Part shown: positions 7,936-17,172 of the stretch, in pieces
Layout of the letters: every line of letters begins with the position of its first letter
Numbering within the stretch: the stretch's first letter is position 1
Assembly (NCBI RefSeq): GCF_000688375.1
Contig: NZ_JIAF01000001.1
Location: 62,001 to 126,000, forward strand
From: Prevotella sp. HUN102
Lineage (GTDB): Bacteria > Bacteroidota > Bacteroidia > Bacteroidales > Bacteroidaceae
Length of the DNA: 64,000 nt
Reading direction: 5' to 3'
The notes under the pieces: generated by a model
The model's database searches: none
Told to the model about the DNA's origin: nothing
Seen by the model: only the letters and a program-made list of their open reading frames with translations
Made by a program: the position numbers and the translations under genes

Positions 7936-9837
7936 TTATTTCACCTCCTCAAAATCTGCATCTTGTATAGTGTCGTCCTGCTTAGGCTGCTCCTGCTGAC
8001 CTGCATCTGCACCCGGCTGTGAACCTGCCTGACCTGCACCCTGATACATCTGCTGCGATGCTGCCTGCATCACGGTGTTGAGGTTGTTGATGGCAGTATC
8101 GATTGCGGCTGCATCGGCTGCCTTGTGAGCGTCCTTGAGCTGCTGGAGGGCTGACTCAATGCCCGGCTTCTGGTCGGCCGGAATCTTGTCGCCGTTGTCC
8201 TTCAGGAAGTTCTCGGTAGTGAAAATCATAGAGTCGGCCTGGTTGAGCTTGTCAATCTTCTCACGCTCTGCCTTGTCGGCTGCCGCATTCTGCTCGGCCT
8301 CTGCCTTCATACGGTTGATTTCGTCGTCGCTCAAGCCGCTTGAAGCCTCGATACGGATGCTTTGCTCCTTGCCCGTAGCCTTGTCCTTGGCAGATACGTT
8401 GAGGATACCGTTGGCATCGATGTCGAACGTTACCTCAATCTGTGGAACGCCGCGGCGAGCCGGAGCGATGCCCGTGAGGTTGAACTGACCGATTGACTTG
8501 TTCTGCGCCGCCATCGGACGCTCGCCCTGAAGCACGTGGATGGTTACTTCGGTCTGATTGTCGGCCGCTGTTGAGAACACCTCGCTCTTCTTGCAAGGAA
8601 TGGTTGAGTTGGCATCGATGAGCTTTGTCATTACGCCGCCCATTGTCTCGATACCGAGTGTCAGCGGAGTAACGTCGAGCAATACGATGTCGCCCACGCC
8701 GCTCTCCTTATTAAGGATAGCACCCTGAATAGCCGCACCTACTGCAACAACTTCGTCGGGGTTCACGCCCTTTGAAGGCTCTTTGCCGAAGTAGTTCTTC
8801 ACGAGTGTCTGAACTGCCGGAATACGGCTTGAACCACCCACGAGGATAACTTCGTCGATGTCGCTCGTGCTCAGTTTTGCATCGCGGATAGCGTTTTGGC
8901 AAGGCACGAGACAAGCCTGAATGAGGTTGTGTGCGAGCTGCTCGAACTGAGCACGTGTCAGACTCTTAACCAAGTGCTTTGGCACGCCGCCTTCTGCTGT
9001 GATATAAGGAAGGTTGATTTCCGTAGATGTAGTGGAACTCAACTCTATCTTTGCCTTTTCAGCAGCTTCCTTCAAACGCTGCATAGCCATAGGATCCTTG
9101 CGGAGGTCGATGCCCTCGTCTGCCTTGAAACCATCTGCCAACCAGTCGATAATAACCTGATCGAAGTCGTCGCCGCCGAGGTGGGTGTCGCCGTTTGTAG
9201 AGAGCACTTCAAATACGCCACCGCCGAACTCGAGGATTGAAATATCGAATGTACCACCACCAAGGTCGAACACGGCAATCTTCATATCCTTGTTTGCCTT
9301 GTCCACACCATAAGCGAGTGCGGCTGCCGTAGGCTCGTTCACGATGCGCTGAACATTGAGACCTGCAATGGCACCTGCCTCCTTTGTTGCCTGACGCTGA
9401 GAGTCGGAGAAGTAAGCCGGAACGGTGATAACGGCGTCCGTAACTTCCTGACCGAGATAGTCTTCGGCAGTCTTCTTCATCTTCTGAAGCACCATAGCCG
9501 AGATTTCCTGTGGAGTGTATTTACGGTCGTCAATCTGCACACGTGGATAGCCGCCCTCATTTACAACCTTGAAAGGAACACGACCCGTCTCCTTTGCACA
9601 CTGCTCATAGGTTTCACCCATAAAACGCTTGATAGAGTAGATGGTCTTTTCCGGGTTTGTGATTGCCTGACGCTTTGCAGGGTCGCCAATCTTGCGCTCG
9701 CCACCTTCCACGAAACCGATCACGGACGGAGTTGTACGCTTGCCTTCAGAGTTAGTAATTACCACAGGCTCGTTGCCTTCAAATACAGAAACACAAGAGT
9801 TTGTAGTTCCTAAGTCGATACCAATAATCTTTCCCAT
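7936..9837 (-). CDS. dnaK: Molecular chaperone DnaK (Hsp70)
   Basis: A 633-residue Hsp70, the usual length. The N-terminal ATPase domain opens with [16 protein letters not shown]. It has the phosphate-binding motif [14 protein letters not shown] and the adenosine motif [14 protein letters not shown]. The linker and substrate-binding domain follow ([17 protein letters not shown]), and the C-terminus ends with the acidic tail DADFEEVK. It folds client proteins with DnaJ and GrpE, which are not in this window. It is a single-gene unit with its own terminator. No CIRCE element (TTAGCACTC-N9-GAGTGCTAA) was found upstream, so HrcA control is not supported here. Confidence 0.99.
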   Translation of the reverse strand: MGKIIGIDLGTTNSCVSVFEGNEPVVITNSEGKRTTPSVIGFVEGGERKIGDPAKRQAITNPEKTIYSIKRFMGETYEQCAKETGRVPFKVVNEGGYPRVQIDDRKYTPQEISAMVLQKMKKTAEDYLGQEVTDAVITVPAYFSDSQRQATKEAGAIAGLNVQRIVNEPTAAALAYGVDKANKDMKIAVFDLGGGTFDISILEFGGGVFEVLSTNGDTHLGGDDFDQVIIDWLADGFKADEGIDLRKDPMAMQRLKEAAEKAKIELSSTTSTEINLPYITAEGGVPKHLVKSLTRAQFEQLAHNLIQACLVPCQNAIRDAKLSTSDIDEVILVGGSSRIPAVQTLVKNYFGKEPSKGVNPDEVVAVGAAIQGAILNKESGVGDIVLLDVTPLTLGIETMGGVMTKLIDANSTIPCKKSEVFSTAADNQTEVTIHVLQGERPMAAQNKSIGQFNLTGIAPARRGVPQIEVTFDIDANGILNVSAKDKATGKEQSIRIEASSGLSDDEINRMKAEAEQNAAADKAEREKIDKLNQADSMIFTTENFLKDNGDKIPADQKPGIESALQQLKDAHKAADAAAIDTAINNLNTVMQAASQQMYQGAGQAGSQPGADAGQQEQPKQDDTIQDADFEEVK

Positions 9838-10088
9838 AATTGTATTTATTTTTTTGTTTTTATTTCTTTTCTGATACTTGTCGAGGATGCAAGTTGGTGC
9901 GTGGCAGCGAACGATTTTTTCTGAATCTGTTCCTTATTAACGCCTTGTTAATCAGTAAGGTTTGTTACCTTTACGATTAACGGCCGTCCAACTTGAACCT
10001 GCGTTCGCTTGTAATTAAACAAATGTTGTGCCAAAAGAAAATGTGTTTGTCAGATGTGTCATAATGAGTGACAAGGTGTCATAGGAGG

Positions 10089-10184
10089 GAGAGCAAGGGG
10101 ACGAGGGAATAAGTGGACGAGTAGACAAGTGAACAAGTGGATAAGTTTACAAGTAAACAAGTGAACAAGTGGACAAGTAAATTT
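10089..10184. repeat. Octamer array (12 units, consensus GTnnACAA)
   Basis: Twelve consecutive 8-bp units, among them GTGGACGA, GTAGACAA, GTGAACAA, GTTTACAA and GTAAACAA. Period and phase are kept without slips, while positions 3-4 vary freely. It faces an inverted array at 10251-10282. Confidence 0.85.
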
Positions 10185-10250
10185 GTAATTTATTTCTGCT
10201 GTTTGAGCCTTCATTTTCCTATGCTCTCTTTAGTTAATAAAGTAATATCC

Positions 10251-10282
10251 TTGTAAACTTGTCCTCTCGTCCCCTTATAAAC
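10251..10282. repeat. Inverted octamer array (4 units)
   Basis: TTGTAAAC, TTGTCCTC, TCGTCCCC and TTATAAAC are the reverse complement of the GTnnACAA-type unit. The 66-nt core between the two arrays resembles, on the minus strand, the core between the arrays at 55.0-55.2 kb (shared ATATTACTTT, AAAGAG and GGAAAATG). Confidence 0.75.
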
Positions 10283-10301
10283 TTCCCCTTGCAGCTTACA
10301 C

Positions 10302-10340
10302 AAAAAAAACGCCCCATCATAAGATCACTCTCTTGATGGG
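10302..10340 (-). terminator. Orphan minus-strand terminator
   Basis: CCCATCAtAAGA (10313-10324) pairs with TCTTGATGGG (10331-10340) with one bulge and is followed on the minus strand by eight T residues. No recognised gene ends here, so it may close an unrecognised RNA or a decayed gene. Confidence 0.6.
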
Positions 10341-10717
10341 ACTAACTCATATTATATATAGACTGAAGTATTAAACATTTTAAACAGGAAGAAACCGACT
10401 TTGGCTCTCTTACACCATTTGCGCCTACAATCAATCATTCCACGCTTGGTTACTATGACGCCAGCAAAGCCTAATTCTCAATAAACAACGAGCCTCCGTC
10501 GATTCCACCTGATTTGAATTTATAACATAAAATCAAAATATTATCGTTTAATGATAAAGAATCAATTCTAAGTTGCTCCCCTCCGGCACTAATAGTAGCG
10601 GCACTATTGCCCTACTATTTTTCTGTCGCCTCTTCCCACTCTGGAACCTCATTTGTTTTTTAGTGAATTTGTTTTGTTTTAGTGAGTGGGGTAAGGAGTG
10701 AACGCTTTCAAAAGGTT

Positions 10718-10735
10718 AGACCATCCGGTCTTTTT
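10718..10735 (+). terminator. Weak plus-strand terminator
   Basis: AGACC and GGTCT with loop ATCC are followed by TTTTT on the plus strand. The stem is short, and no recognised plus-strand gene precedes it. Confidence 0.35.
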
Positions 10736-11053
10736 GTTGTATATCGCTCTTATAACACCAAAGCATAGAAATCCCCCTACACACCTTTAAAACATTAACT
10801 CTTATTAACGTTTTTGTCGGTTTGTAATATATAATTACTCAAAAAAGCACATTATTTTTCTTCAATATAGAGAATTTTAAGACGTATTTTGATGCTTAAA
10901 ATTGCTTTTTGGGCAGATTGAGGCTGAAATATACGAAGATTGATTGCCATTTATGCGAAGAATACTTCCTGACTACTGCAAGAATAGAAAACAAATATGC
11001 GATGAATTGGATTTAAAATAAGGTTATTAATTCCGTTTAATTATCCTAATTGC

Positions 11054-11209
11054 GAACTTTTTACGGATAAATTATTGCACAGAAAGGTTTAATGGAATGA
11101 TAGTTTGCTGATATTTAAGCTGTTATCATTGCACGCTGAAAAATCGCATATTTGAAAATTAAAAATATTTCTTCTGAAATAAACGAATTATGGAGACTGT
11201 TTTGTAAAG
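11054..11209 (+). repeat. Diverged dispersed repeat, copy 1
   Basis: About 156 nt that align colinearly with the reverse complement of 33050-33203. The best block is TTCTGAAATAAaCGAATTATG against TTCTGAAATAAtCGAATTATG. GAACTTTT, CACAGA, ATTGCAC, GTATTT/CATATTT and GTTTTGTAA also match in order. Confidence 0.55.
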
Positions 11210-11298
11210 AATATTCACATCTGCTATACTATTTCAAGAAATATCTAAACTCCATTAAATGCAGCATAGTATATAGTTCAAAGATACGATGAAAAGAA

Positions 11299-11340
11299 AA
11301 TTCCACTGATATGAAAGATTGGATTCATATCAGTGGAATT
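11299..11340 (-). terminator. Terminator of the MFS gene / pyrG cluster
   Basis: Perfect 17-bp arms (11299-11315 and 11324-11340, sequence AATTCCACTGATATGAA) enclose an 8-nt loop, with a T-rich minus-strand tail (TTTCTTTTC). It lies 38 nt after the MFS stop codon. Confidence 0.9.
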
Positions 11341-11377
11341 GGGTTTTAAGAATATTCGTGGAATGTTCTTGGGGAGT

Positions 11378-12994
11378 TTACTTGATGTTTGGTTCTTCCA
11401 GACCGAGGTGCTTCTTCTTGTCCACAACCTTCAGCGTCAAACCGATGAGGAGGGCAATCACGCCGAGGCTTGCCAACATAAGCAATGGAGCTGTGTAGTC
11501 GAGCTTCGTAGCATCGGTAACACCGACATTTGTCTTGTCGAGCGCCTTACCGATGAGCATTGGGAAGAGCCACAAACCGATGTTCTGAATCCAGAAAATC
11601 AATGCGTAGGCTGAACCGATGATCTTTGCGTCTACCAACTTTGGCACGCTCGGCCACAATGATGCAGGCACGAGTGAGAAAGATGAACCCAATACGAGGA
11701 TTGTGAGGTAGGCTACTATCACGCCGCCTACCTGACTGCCCTTGAACATCGGGAGCACGAAGGCGAATGTGAGGTGGCAGCACACGAGGAGGATAGAACC
11801 GAGGATGAGCATTGATGCTGCCTTACCCTTATGGTCTACATAGTTTCCGAGGATTGGAGTGATACCTACTGCCAAGAGTGGGAACACGGCGAAGATGGAT
11901 TCTGCTGACTGACGCATATAGCCCATATAGCAGTAAGAAATGAGGAACACAACAGAGAGTGTGAGCATTGTGTACTTCACGCTCTTGTTCTTCATAAAGT
12001 TGAATCCGAAGGCTGTTGCCGCAACTGCCAGCATAAGGAAGTACTGGATGAATGTAACGCTTGATGAAGCCCAGAACGAATCGGCAGGGAGTTCGCTGAA
12101 CGTGAGGTTGCACTGGAGCATATTCACGGCGTACTTCTGGAATGGGAAGATGGCAGAGTAATAGAGCACGCAGAGCAATGCCACGAGCCAGAATCCCATA
12201 CTTGTGAGAATCTTGCCGAGGTCGCTGATCTTGAATGGGTCGTCTTTTTCTTCTGCTTCTCCGGTCTGTGAGTCGAGCTTCTTGTCCATAAAGAAGTAGA
12301 CTACGAACATCATCAGGGCGATACAGATGAGAACCACACCGAATGCTACCGAGCGGGATACGTCGATTGAGCCGCCGAGCTTAGCAAAGAATGGTGAGAA
12401 AATCATACAGGTGGCAACACCCAGACGAGCCAATGCCATTTCGGAACCCATAGCGAGTGCCATTTCGCGACCCTTGAACCACTTAACGATACCACGGGAC
12501 ACCATAATACCCGCCATTTCGGTACCACAGCCGAAAATCATAAAGCCGATGGCAGCCACCTTTGCCGATGCCGGCATACCTTCAAAGAACGGAGAAACGC
12601 CGAGTTCGTCGAAGATTGGAATGTAATTGAGGTTTTCCGTGAACCATCTTTCAAGTCCTGTGTCGAAAAATGACTCGCTGATAGCATAGTACTTGATGCC
12701 GGCACCTACGAGCATCACGCAGCCTGAAAGAACGGCCGTGAAGCGAACGCCCATCTTGTCGAGGATGATACCTGCGAAAATGAGGAAGAACACGAATACG
12801 TTGAGGAAAGTTTCTGCTCCCTGCATCGTACCGAAGGAGGTGGAATCCCAACCACGCTGGGTTTCCATCAGGTCCTTGATAGGCGATAGGATGTCTACGA
12901 AGATGTAGGCACAGAACATTGCCAGCGACAATAGTAAAAGGGCAGTCCATCGCATAGCTGCCGAATCTCTTAATGTTTTGATTTGGTCTGTCAT
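11378..12994 (-). CDS. Major facilitator superfamily transporter
   Basis: A 538-residue integral membrane protein with about 12 hydrophobic segments and the MFS loop pattern after TM2 (GIILDKMGVRFTAVLSG). A large insertion between TM3 and TM4 contains ISESFFDTGLERWF, and an acidic cytosolic loop EAEEKDD separates the two halves. The substrate cannot be told from sequence. Bacteroidetes MFS proteins of this kind are annotated variously as nitrate/nitrite-like or general MFS. It lies 73 nt after the DPP5-like peptidase, with a hairpin (13033-13060) in the gap, and ends at a strong terminator. Confidence 0.88.
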   Translation of the reverse strand: MTDQIKTLRDSAAMRWTALLLLSLAMFCAYIFVDILSPIKDLMETQRGWDSTSFGTMQGAETFLNVFVFFLIFAGIILDKMGVRFTAVLSGCVMLVGAGIKYYAISESFFDTGLERWFTENLNYIPIFDELGVSPFFEGMPASAKVAAIGFMIFGCGTEMAGIMVSRGIVKWFKGREMALAMGSEMALARLGVATCMIFSPFFAKLGGSIDVSRSVAFGVVLICIALMMFVVYFFMDKKLDSQTGEAEEKDDPFKISDLGKILTSMGFWLVALLCVLYYSAIFPFQKYAVNMLQCNLTFSELPADSFWASSSVTFIQYFLMLAVAATAFGFNFMKNKSVKYTMLTLSVVFLISYCYMGYMRQSAESIFAVFPLLAVGITPILGNYVDHKGKAASMLILGSILLVCCHLTFAFVLPMFKGSQVGGVIVAYLTILVLGSSFSLVPASLWPSVPKLVDAKIIGSAYALIFWIQNIGLWLFPMLIGKALDKTNVGVTDATKLDYTAPLLMLASLGVIALLIGLTLKVVDKKKHLGLEEPNIK

Positions 12995-13032
12995 AATATT
13001 AATTAGTTATATATTTTATTCTAAACAGTTTA

Positions 13033-13060
13033 GGGAATCGGTCCTTGCAGACCAATTCCC
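13033..13060 (-). other. Hairpin between DPP5-like gene and MFS gene
   Basis: GGGAATCGGTC and GACCAATTCCC form an 11-bp stem with one mismatch and a 6-nt loop, just after the peptidase stop. No T-run follows on the minus strand, so it is more likely an mRNA 3'-end stabiliser or weak attenuator than a full terminator. The palindrome CTAAAC-A-GTTTAG lies next to it. Confidence 0.45.
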
Positions 13061-13067
13061 GATAATG

Positions 13068-15242
13068 TTATTTCTTGTTTGGCTTCAGCCAACGGTCGAG
13101 CCAGTTGAAGAATGTTCTCTGCCAGAGAATACCGTTCTGTGGTTTCAGCACCCAGTGGTTTTCGTCAGGGAAAAGAAGGAGTTCTGCCGGGATTCCTCTC
13201 AGGCGTGCTGCATTGAATGCGCCCATTCCCTGATTGGCATTGATGCGGTAGTCTTTTTCTCCGTGAATGCAGAGAATAGGAGTGTCCCACTTATCAACCA
13301 TCTTGTGAGGGCTGTACTGGTAAGTGCGCTTTGCGGCATCTGTCTGGTCGGTATTCCAGTATGCGTCGTCGTATTCCCAGTTGCTGAACCAAGCCTCTTC
13401 CGTGTCGGTGTACATACTCTCGAGATTGAAAGCACCGTCGTGAGAGATGAAACACTTGAAACGCTTGTTGTGAGTTCCCGCCATATAGTAAACGGAAAAA
13501 CCACCGAAGGAAGCACCTACTGCGCCAAGACGGTCTTTGTCTACGAATGGGAGATTCTGTGCAGCGTCGTCGATAGCTGAATAGTAGTCCTTCATACACT
13601 GACCTGTCCAGTCCTGACTGATTTTCTCGTTCCATTCACTGCCGAAGCCCGGTAAGCCGCGACGGTTTGGCGCAACGATAACATAGCCGTTTGCAGCCAT
13701 CATCTGGAAATTCCAGCGAACACTCCAGAACTGGGAAACAGGACTCTGCGGACCACCCTGACAATATAATAATGTAGGATACTTCTTGTTGGGGTCGAAG
13801 TGCGGAGGAGTGATAATCCAAACGAGCATATCCTTGCCGTCGGTTGTCTTTACCCATCTTTCTTCCGACTTGCCCATTGCAAGCTGATCGAGTATCTCCT
13901 TGTTTTCAAAGCTCAACTGAACCTGCTGACTTGCCTTTTCCTTCTTTGAAGGAGTGATGGCATAGATTTCGGTTGGCTGCTGATGGCTCTGGCGCAAACC
14001 GAGAAGTTTCTTGCCATTGTCGCCCAGTAAGCCGATGCTCACATAATCGTGCTGACCATCGGTCAGTTGCTTTACTTCGCCCTTTAAATTGGTCTGATAG
14101 ACATTAACCTTTGCGTGCCAGCAGCCGATGAAGTAAATGTCTTTTGAGTTTGGAGCCCAAGTATAGTCCTCTACGTTTGAATCGAAACTCTCGGTAACGT
14201 AGGTCTTCTTTCCGGTTGCAAGTTCGTATATGCACAGACGGTTTCTGTCGCTTTCATATCCGTCGTGCTTCATACTCTGCCAAGCGATGTACTTGCCGTC
14301 AGGAGAGAAACGTGGATTCACATCGTAGCCAACGTTGAAATCGCCGTTCTGCTTGTTCACGGCCTGATTGCGGAGGCTCTTCGTCAAGTCTTTCTCCGGT
14401 GCAACATAGCCTTTAGGCTTGCAGAGGTTTACAGACTCCTTTGTGTCTATATTATAAAGGTATATGTCGGCATCGGTTGATGTGGCGTAGTCTACGCCTT
14501 CCTTCTTTCTGCAAGTGTAGGCAACAGATTTGGAATCCTTGCTCCAAGAGAATTGCTCGATGCCGCCGAACGGTGCCAGCGGACTTTCAAAGGGTTCGCC
14601 CTCGATGATGTCGATTCCGTCGGAAATTCCCTGCGCGGTAACATTGGCTACATAAGGATGTGCAATGGACTGAACGTAGTGGTCCCAATGACGGTAGTTC
14701 ATATCCGTAGCCACGATGCCGGTTGTCTTTGGAAGGTCAGAAGGATTCTGCTTGATGGTGCCATAATATGGCAGGCTCTTTATGAGCAGCACTTTCTGCC
14801 CGTCGGGAGAAAAGAGGAAACCTTCGATTTCTGTCTTGGAATTGGAAAGTTTCTTTCGGTTCGTTCCATCAGGATTCATCGTCCAAACCTGTCCTTCAGA
14901 GAGATAGGCAATAGTGGAATTGTTGAGCCATACTGCGCTGCTTTCGCTCTTGGCAGACGTGGTAAGCTGACGGGCGTTCTTTCCGTCGGCGTCCATAATG
15001 CAGAGAACCTGATGGCCTCTGTTTTCTTTCACGCTGTAATAACCTACCTGATAGACAATCTTCGTACCGTCAGGAGAGGCTTGCGCGCTGCCCACACGAC
15101 CCATTTCCCACATAGTTTCAGGTGTCATAATATCGCTTTTAAGCGTAACGTTGCTTTTTCCGATATTAACATCCTGTGCCTGTGCAATACCTGTGTTCAT
15201 AAGCAATGAGGCTGCAATTGCGATTGAGATGTTTTTGTTCAT
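13068..15242 (-). CDS. S9-family peptidase, dipeptidyl peptidase 5-like
   Basis: A 724-residue secreted serine peptidase. A signal peptide ends at IAQAQD. Residues about 40-440 form a WD/PD40-like propeller with repeated SPDG blocks. The C-terminal alpha/beta hydrolase domain carries LLYCQGGPQSP, the nucleophile elbow GASFGGFS, the catalytic Asp in HGEKDYRINANQ and the His in DENHWVLKP. This is the layout of periplasmic DPP5 of Porphyromonas and Prevotella, which releases dipeptides from oligopeptides. It lies 5 nt after yidC, so it is read with pyrG-yidC. Confidence 0.92.
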   Translation of the reverse strand: MNKNISIAIAASLLMNTGIAQAQDVNIGKSNVTLKSDIMTPETMWEMGRVGSAQASPDGTKIVYQVGYYSVKENRGHQVLCIMDADGKNARQLTTSAKSESSAVWLNNSTIAYLSEGQVWTMNPDGTNRKKLSNSKTEIEGFLFSPDGQKVLLIKSLPYYGTIKQNPSDLPKTTGIVATDMNYRHWDHYVQSIAHPYVANVTAQGISDGIDIIEGEPFESPLAPFGGIEQFSWSKDSKSVAYTCRKKEGVDYATSTDADIYLYNIDTKESVNLCKPKGYVAPEKDLTKSLRNQAVNKQNGDFNVGYDVNPRFSPDGKYIAWQSMKHDGYESDRNRLCIYELATGKKTYVTESFDSNVEDYTWAPNSKDIYFIGCWHAKVNVYQTNLKGEVKQLTDGQHDYVSIGLLGDNGKKLLGLRQSHQQPTEIYAITPSKKEKASQQVQLSFENKEILDQLAMGKSEERWVKTTDGKDMLVWIITPPHFDPNKKYPTLLYCQGGPQSPVSQFWSVRWNFQMMAANGYVIVAPNRRGLPGFGSEWNEKISQDWTGQCMKDYYSAIDDAAQNLPFVDKDRLGAVGASFGGFSVYYMAGTHNKRFKCFISHDGAFNLESMYTDTEEAWFSNWEYDDAYWNTDQTDAAKRTYQYSPHKMVDKWDTPILCIHGEKDYRINANQGMGAFNAARLRGIPAELLLFPDENHWVLKPQNGILWQRTFFNWLDRWLKPNKK

Positions 15243-15247
15243 AGATA

Positions 15248-17170
15248 TTATTGTTTTTTACGATTAAGTTCTTCTTGCTTGCGTCTGAGTTCTTCCTGCT
15301 GCTTGCGCTGCATTTCCTGAATAGCCTGCATACGTGCAGCCAAACCGCCTTGCTTTTTCGGATTCTTCTTGTTTTCCTCACGGCGTGCTTCGAGGTATGC
15401 CAGAAGCTTCTCTTCGTTCGTTGTCTTGCGGAGTGCCCACATAATGGCTGCCGAGAAGAACAGTGAAATGAAGTAGTAGAAGTTCAGGCCTGAAGAATAG
15501 TCGTTGAACATAAAGAAGAAGAACAACGGCATCATATACATCATCCACTGCATCATCTTCATTTGGTCAGCCTGCTGTCCCACCATCTGGTCTTTCTGCT
15601 GCTGCATCGTGAACCACGAGTAGAGGATGTTGGTGGCACAGAAGAGGATACACGTCAGCGAGAGGTGGTCGCCGATGAGCCAAAGGTCTGTGTCCCAAGA
15701 CAGGATAGGGTCGAAAGTGCTTAAATCGTCCATCCAGAGGAAACTTTCTCCACGGAGTTGGATAGCATTTGGCACGAAGTTGAACATAGCAATCCAGATA
15801 GGCATCTGTATGAGCATCGGCAGACAGCCGGAAAGCGGGCTTACGCCATACTCCGAATACATCTGCATCATAGCCTGCTGCTTCTGCATCTGGTCTTCCT
15901 TCTTGTTATATTTCTTCGTAGCCTCCTCGAGTTTCGGCTTCAGAACCCTCATCTTTGCCGAGCTCATATAGCTCTTCTTTACCATAGGATAGGTAATGAA
16001 CTTCAGGAGCAGGGTAATGAGAATCAATACGATACCCATAGGGAAGAACTTGCTGAGTCCGTCGAACACGTAGATGGTAAACCAACGGTTGATGTAACGG
16101 AACAGAGGCCACCCCAAGTAAACGAGCTGTTCCATATCCAGTTCTTTCTGGAACTTGCTTTCCGATTCGATGTTCTGCAAGAGACGGAAATCGTTCGGAC
16201 CGAAATAGAGTTCTAGTTCGGTGGCCTTCTTGCCCGACGGGTCGAAAGCCGTATTCATATTTGCCTGATACTGCTTGAGGTATCTCGACTCCTTGCTCTG
16301 AGGGGTGCTCTTCAGTCTTGCGCCTGTCTGGAAACCGTCCTTTGAAATCATTACGGCAGAGAAGAACTGATTCTTGAAGGCAACCCAGTCAAGGCTTTCC
16401 TCCATTGTCTCGTCGGCCTCGGCAGTCTCGCTCAGATAGTCGGTGCCGCCGTTGCTCTCCTTGTAAGTAAGGGTAGCGTATCTGTTTTCAAACGTGTAGC
16501 CACGCTCCTGCTGCTTGGATTTTTCCTGCCAGTCGATATTCAACTGGTTCTCGCCGGGTTTGAACAAGCCGTTCATTCCCGTCGTCTGAAGGCTCAGGTG
16601 CAGCATATAGCTCTTGCCGAGCTTGTAGTTCAGCGTAAGCGTCTTGCCCCCACCTGCAACGGCTGTGAGCGTAAGTGTAGAGTCGGTAACGTTTGATGGC
16701 GTGAAGAACAGATCCTGTGTTTCAATATTGTTGTCCTTCGTTGCAAGGCTGAAGTTCATACGCTGGTCTTCGCCGTCGAAGAGGGTTACTCCCTGCTTGT
16801 TGTCCTTCGAACCGTCCTTCACTTCGATATTGTGTCCTACGTAGTTCTTGATGAAAGCCTTCTTTATGGTACCGCCCTTCGTGTTCAGCGTAAGCTCCAC
16901 CTTGTCGTTCTTCAGCACGATATCCTGTGCATTGCCCGACAATGCCTGATGGAAAAGCGCAGTAGTGTCAGCCTTCTGTGCAGCCTCGGCTTTGGCAAGT
17001 TCGCTGGCCTTTCTTTTCTCGTCTGCAATTTTCTTCGCGTTCCTTATAGAATCCTGCACGTATGCGGCTCTTTCCTTTTCCAACTGTTCTGCCGATGGCT
17101 GCTGCCACCAAGCAAATCCGAAGAGCACCAATGCGATAAGTACAAATCCGGTAATAGTGTTTTTATCCAT
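15248..17170 (-). CDS. yidC: Membrane protein insertase YidC
   Basis: A 640-residue protein with one N-terminal transmembrane segment (ITGFVLIALVLFGFAWW), a large periplasmic beta-supersandwich domain (about 60-340) and the C-terminal five-helix insertase core. The core contains SPLSGCLPMLIQMPIWIAMF, the hallmark conserved loop. A basic coiled tail follows (QGGLAARMQAIQEMQRKQ), as in Bacteroidetes YidC. It inserts inner membrane proteins with or without SecYEG. It starts 2 nt after the pyrG stop codon. Confidence 0.98.
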   Translation of the reverse strand: MDKNTITGFVLIALVLFGFAWWQQPSAEQLEKERAAYVQDSIRNAKKIADEKRKASELAKAEAAQKADTTALFHQALSGNAQDIVLKNDKVELTLNTKGGTIKKAFIKNYVGHNIEVKDGSKDNKQGVTLFDGEDQRMNFSLATKDNNIETQDLFFTPSNVTDSTLTLTAVAGGGKTLTLNYKLGKSYMLHLSLQTTGMNGLFKPGENQLNIDWQEKSKQQERGYTFENRYATLTYKESNGGTDYLSETAEADETMEESLDWVAFKNQFFSAVMISKDGFQTGARLKSTPQSKESRYLKQYQANMNTAFDPSGKKATELELYFGPNDFRLLQNIESESKFQKELDMEQLVYLGWPLFRYINRWFTIYVFDGLSKFFPMGIVLILITLLLKFITYPMVKKSYMSSAKMRVLKPKLEEATKKYNKKEDQMQKQQAMMQMYSEYGVSPLSGCLPMLIQMPIWIAMFNFVPNAIQLRGESFLWMDDLSTFDPILSWDTDLWLIGDHLSLTCILFCATNILYSWFTMQQQKDQMVGQQADQMKMMQWMMYMMPLFFFFMFNDYSSGLNFYYFISLFFSAAIMWALRKTTNEEKLLAYLEARREENKKNPKKQGGLAARMQAIQEMQRKQQEELRRKQEELNRKKQ

Positions 17171-17172
17171 TT

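Larger units (their letters stand above)
9838..11298. other. Gene-free stretch between dnaK and the MFS gene
   Basis: No convincing complete gene is present in about 1.46 kb. It holds the dnaK leader (9838-10040), the octamer arrays at 10089-10184 and 10251-10282, an orphan minus-strand terminator at 10302-10340, a protein-like fragment and small ORF between about 10480 and 10660 (see findings), a weak plus-strand terminator at 10718-10735, and a diverged dispersed repeat at 11054-11209. Confidence 0.6.

Noticed and set aside
9890-10007. Stem of the dnaK leader from CAAGTTGG/CCAACTTG and CGAACG/CGTTCG
   Set aside because: The two pairs cross each other and are 100 nt apart, so they cannot form one nested stem. 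A heat-shock operator is not supported.
10113-10184. Possible CRISPR or simple satellite in the octamer arrays
   Set aside because: The period is only 8 bp with degenerate units; there are no spacers and no identical satellite units.
10340-10735. Possible tmRNA, because the minus strand has GGAATCGACGG and a later GCTTTGCTGGCG
   Set aside because: The expected 5' GGGGCTG, tRNA-like 3' end with CCA, and a tag frame ending in ALAA are missing. The GGAATCGAC match sits inside a protein-like frame.
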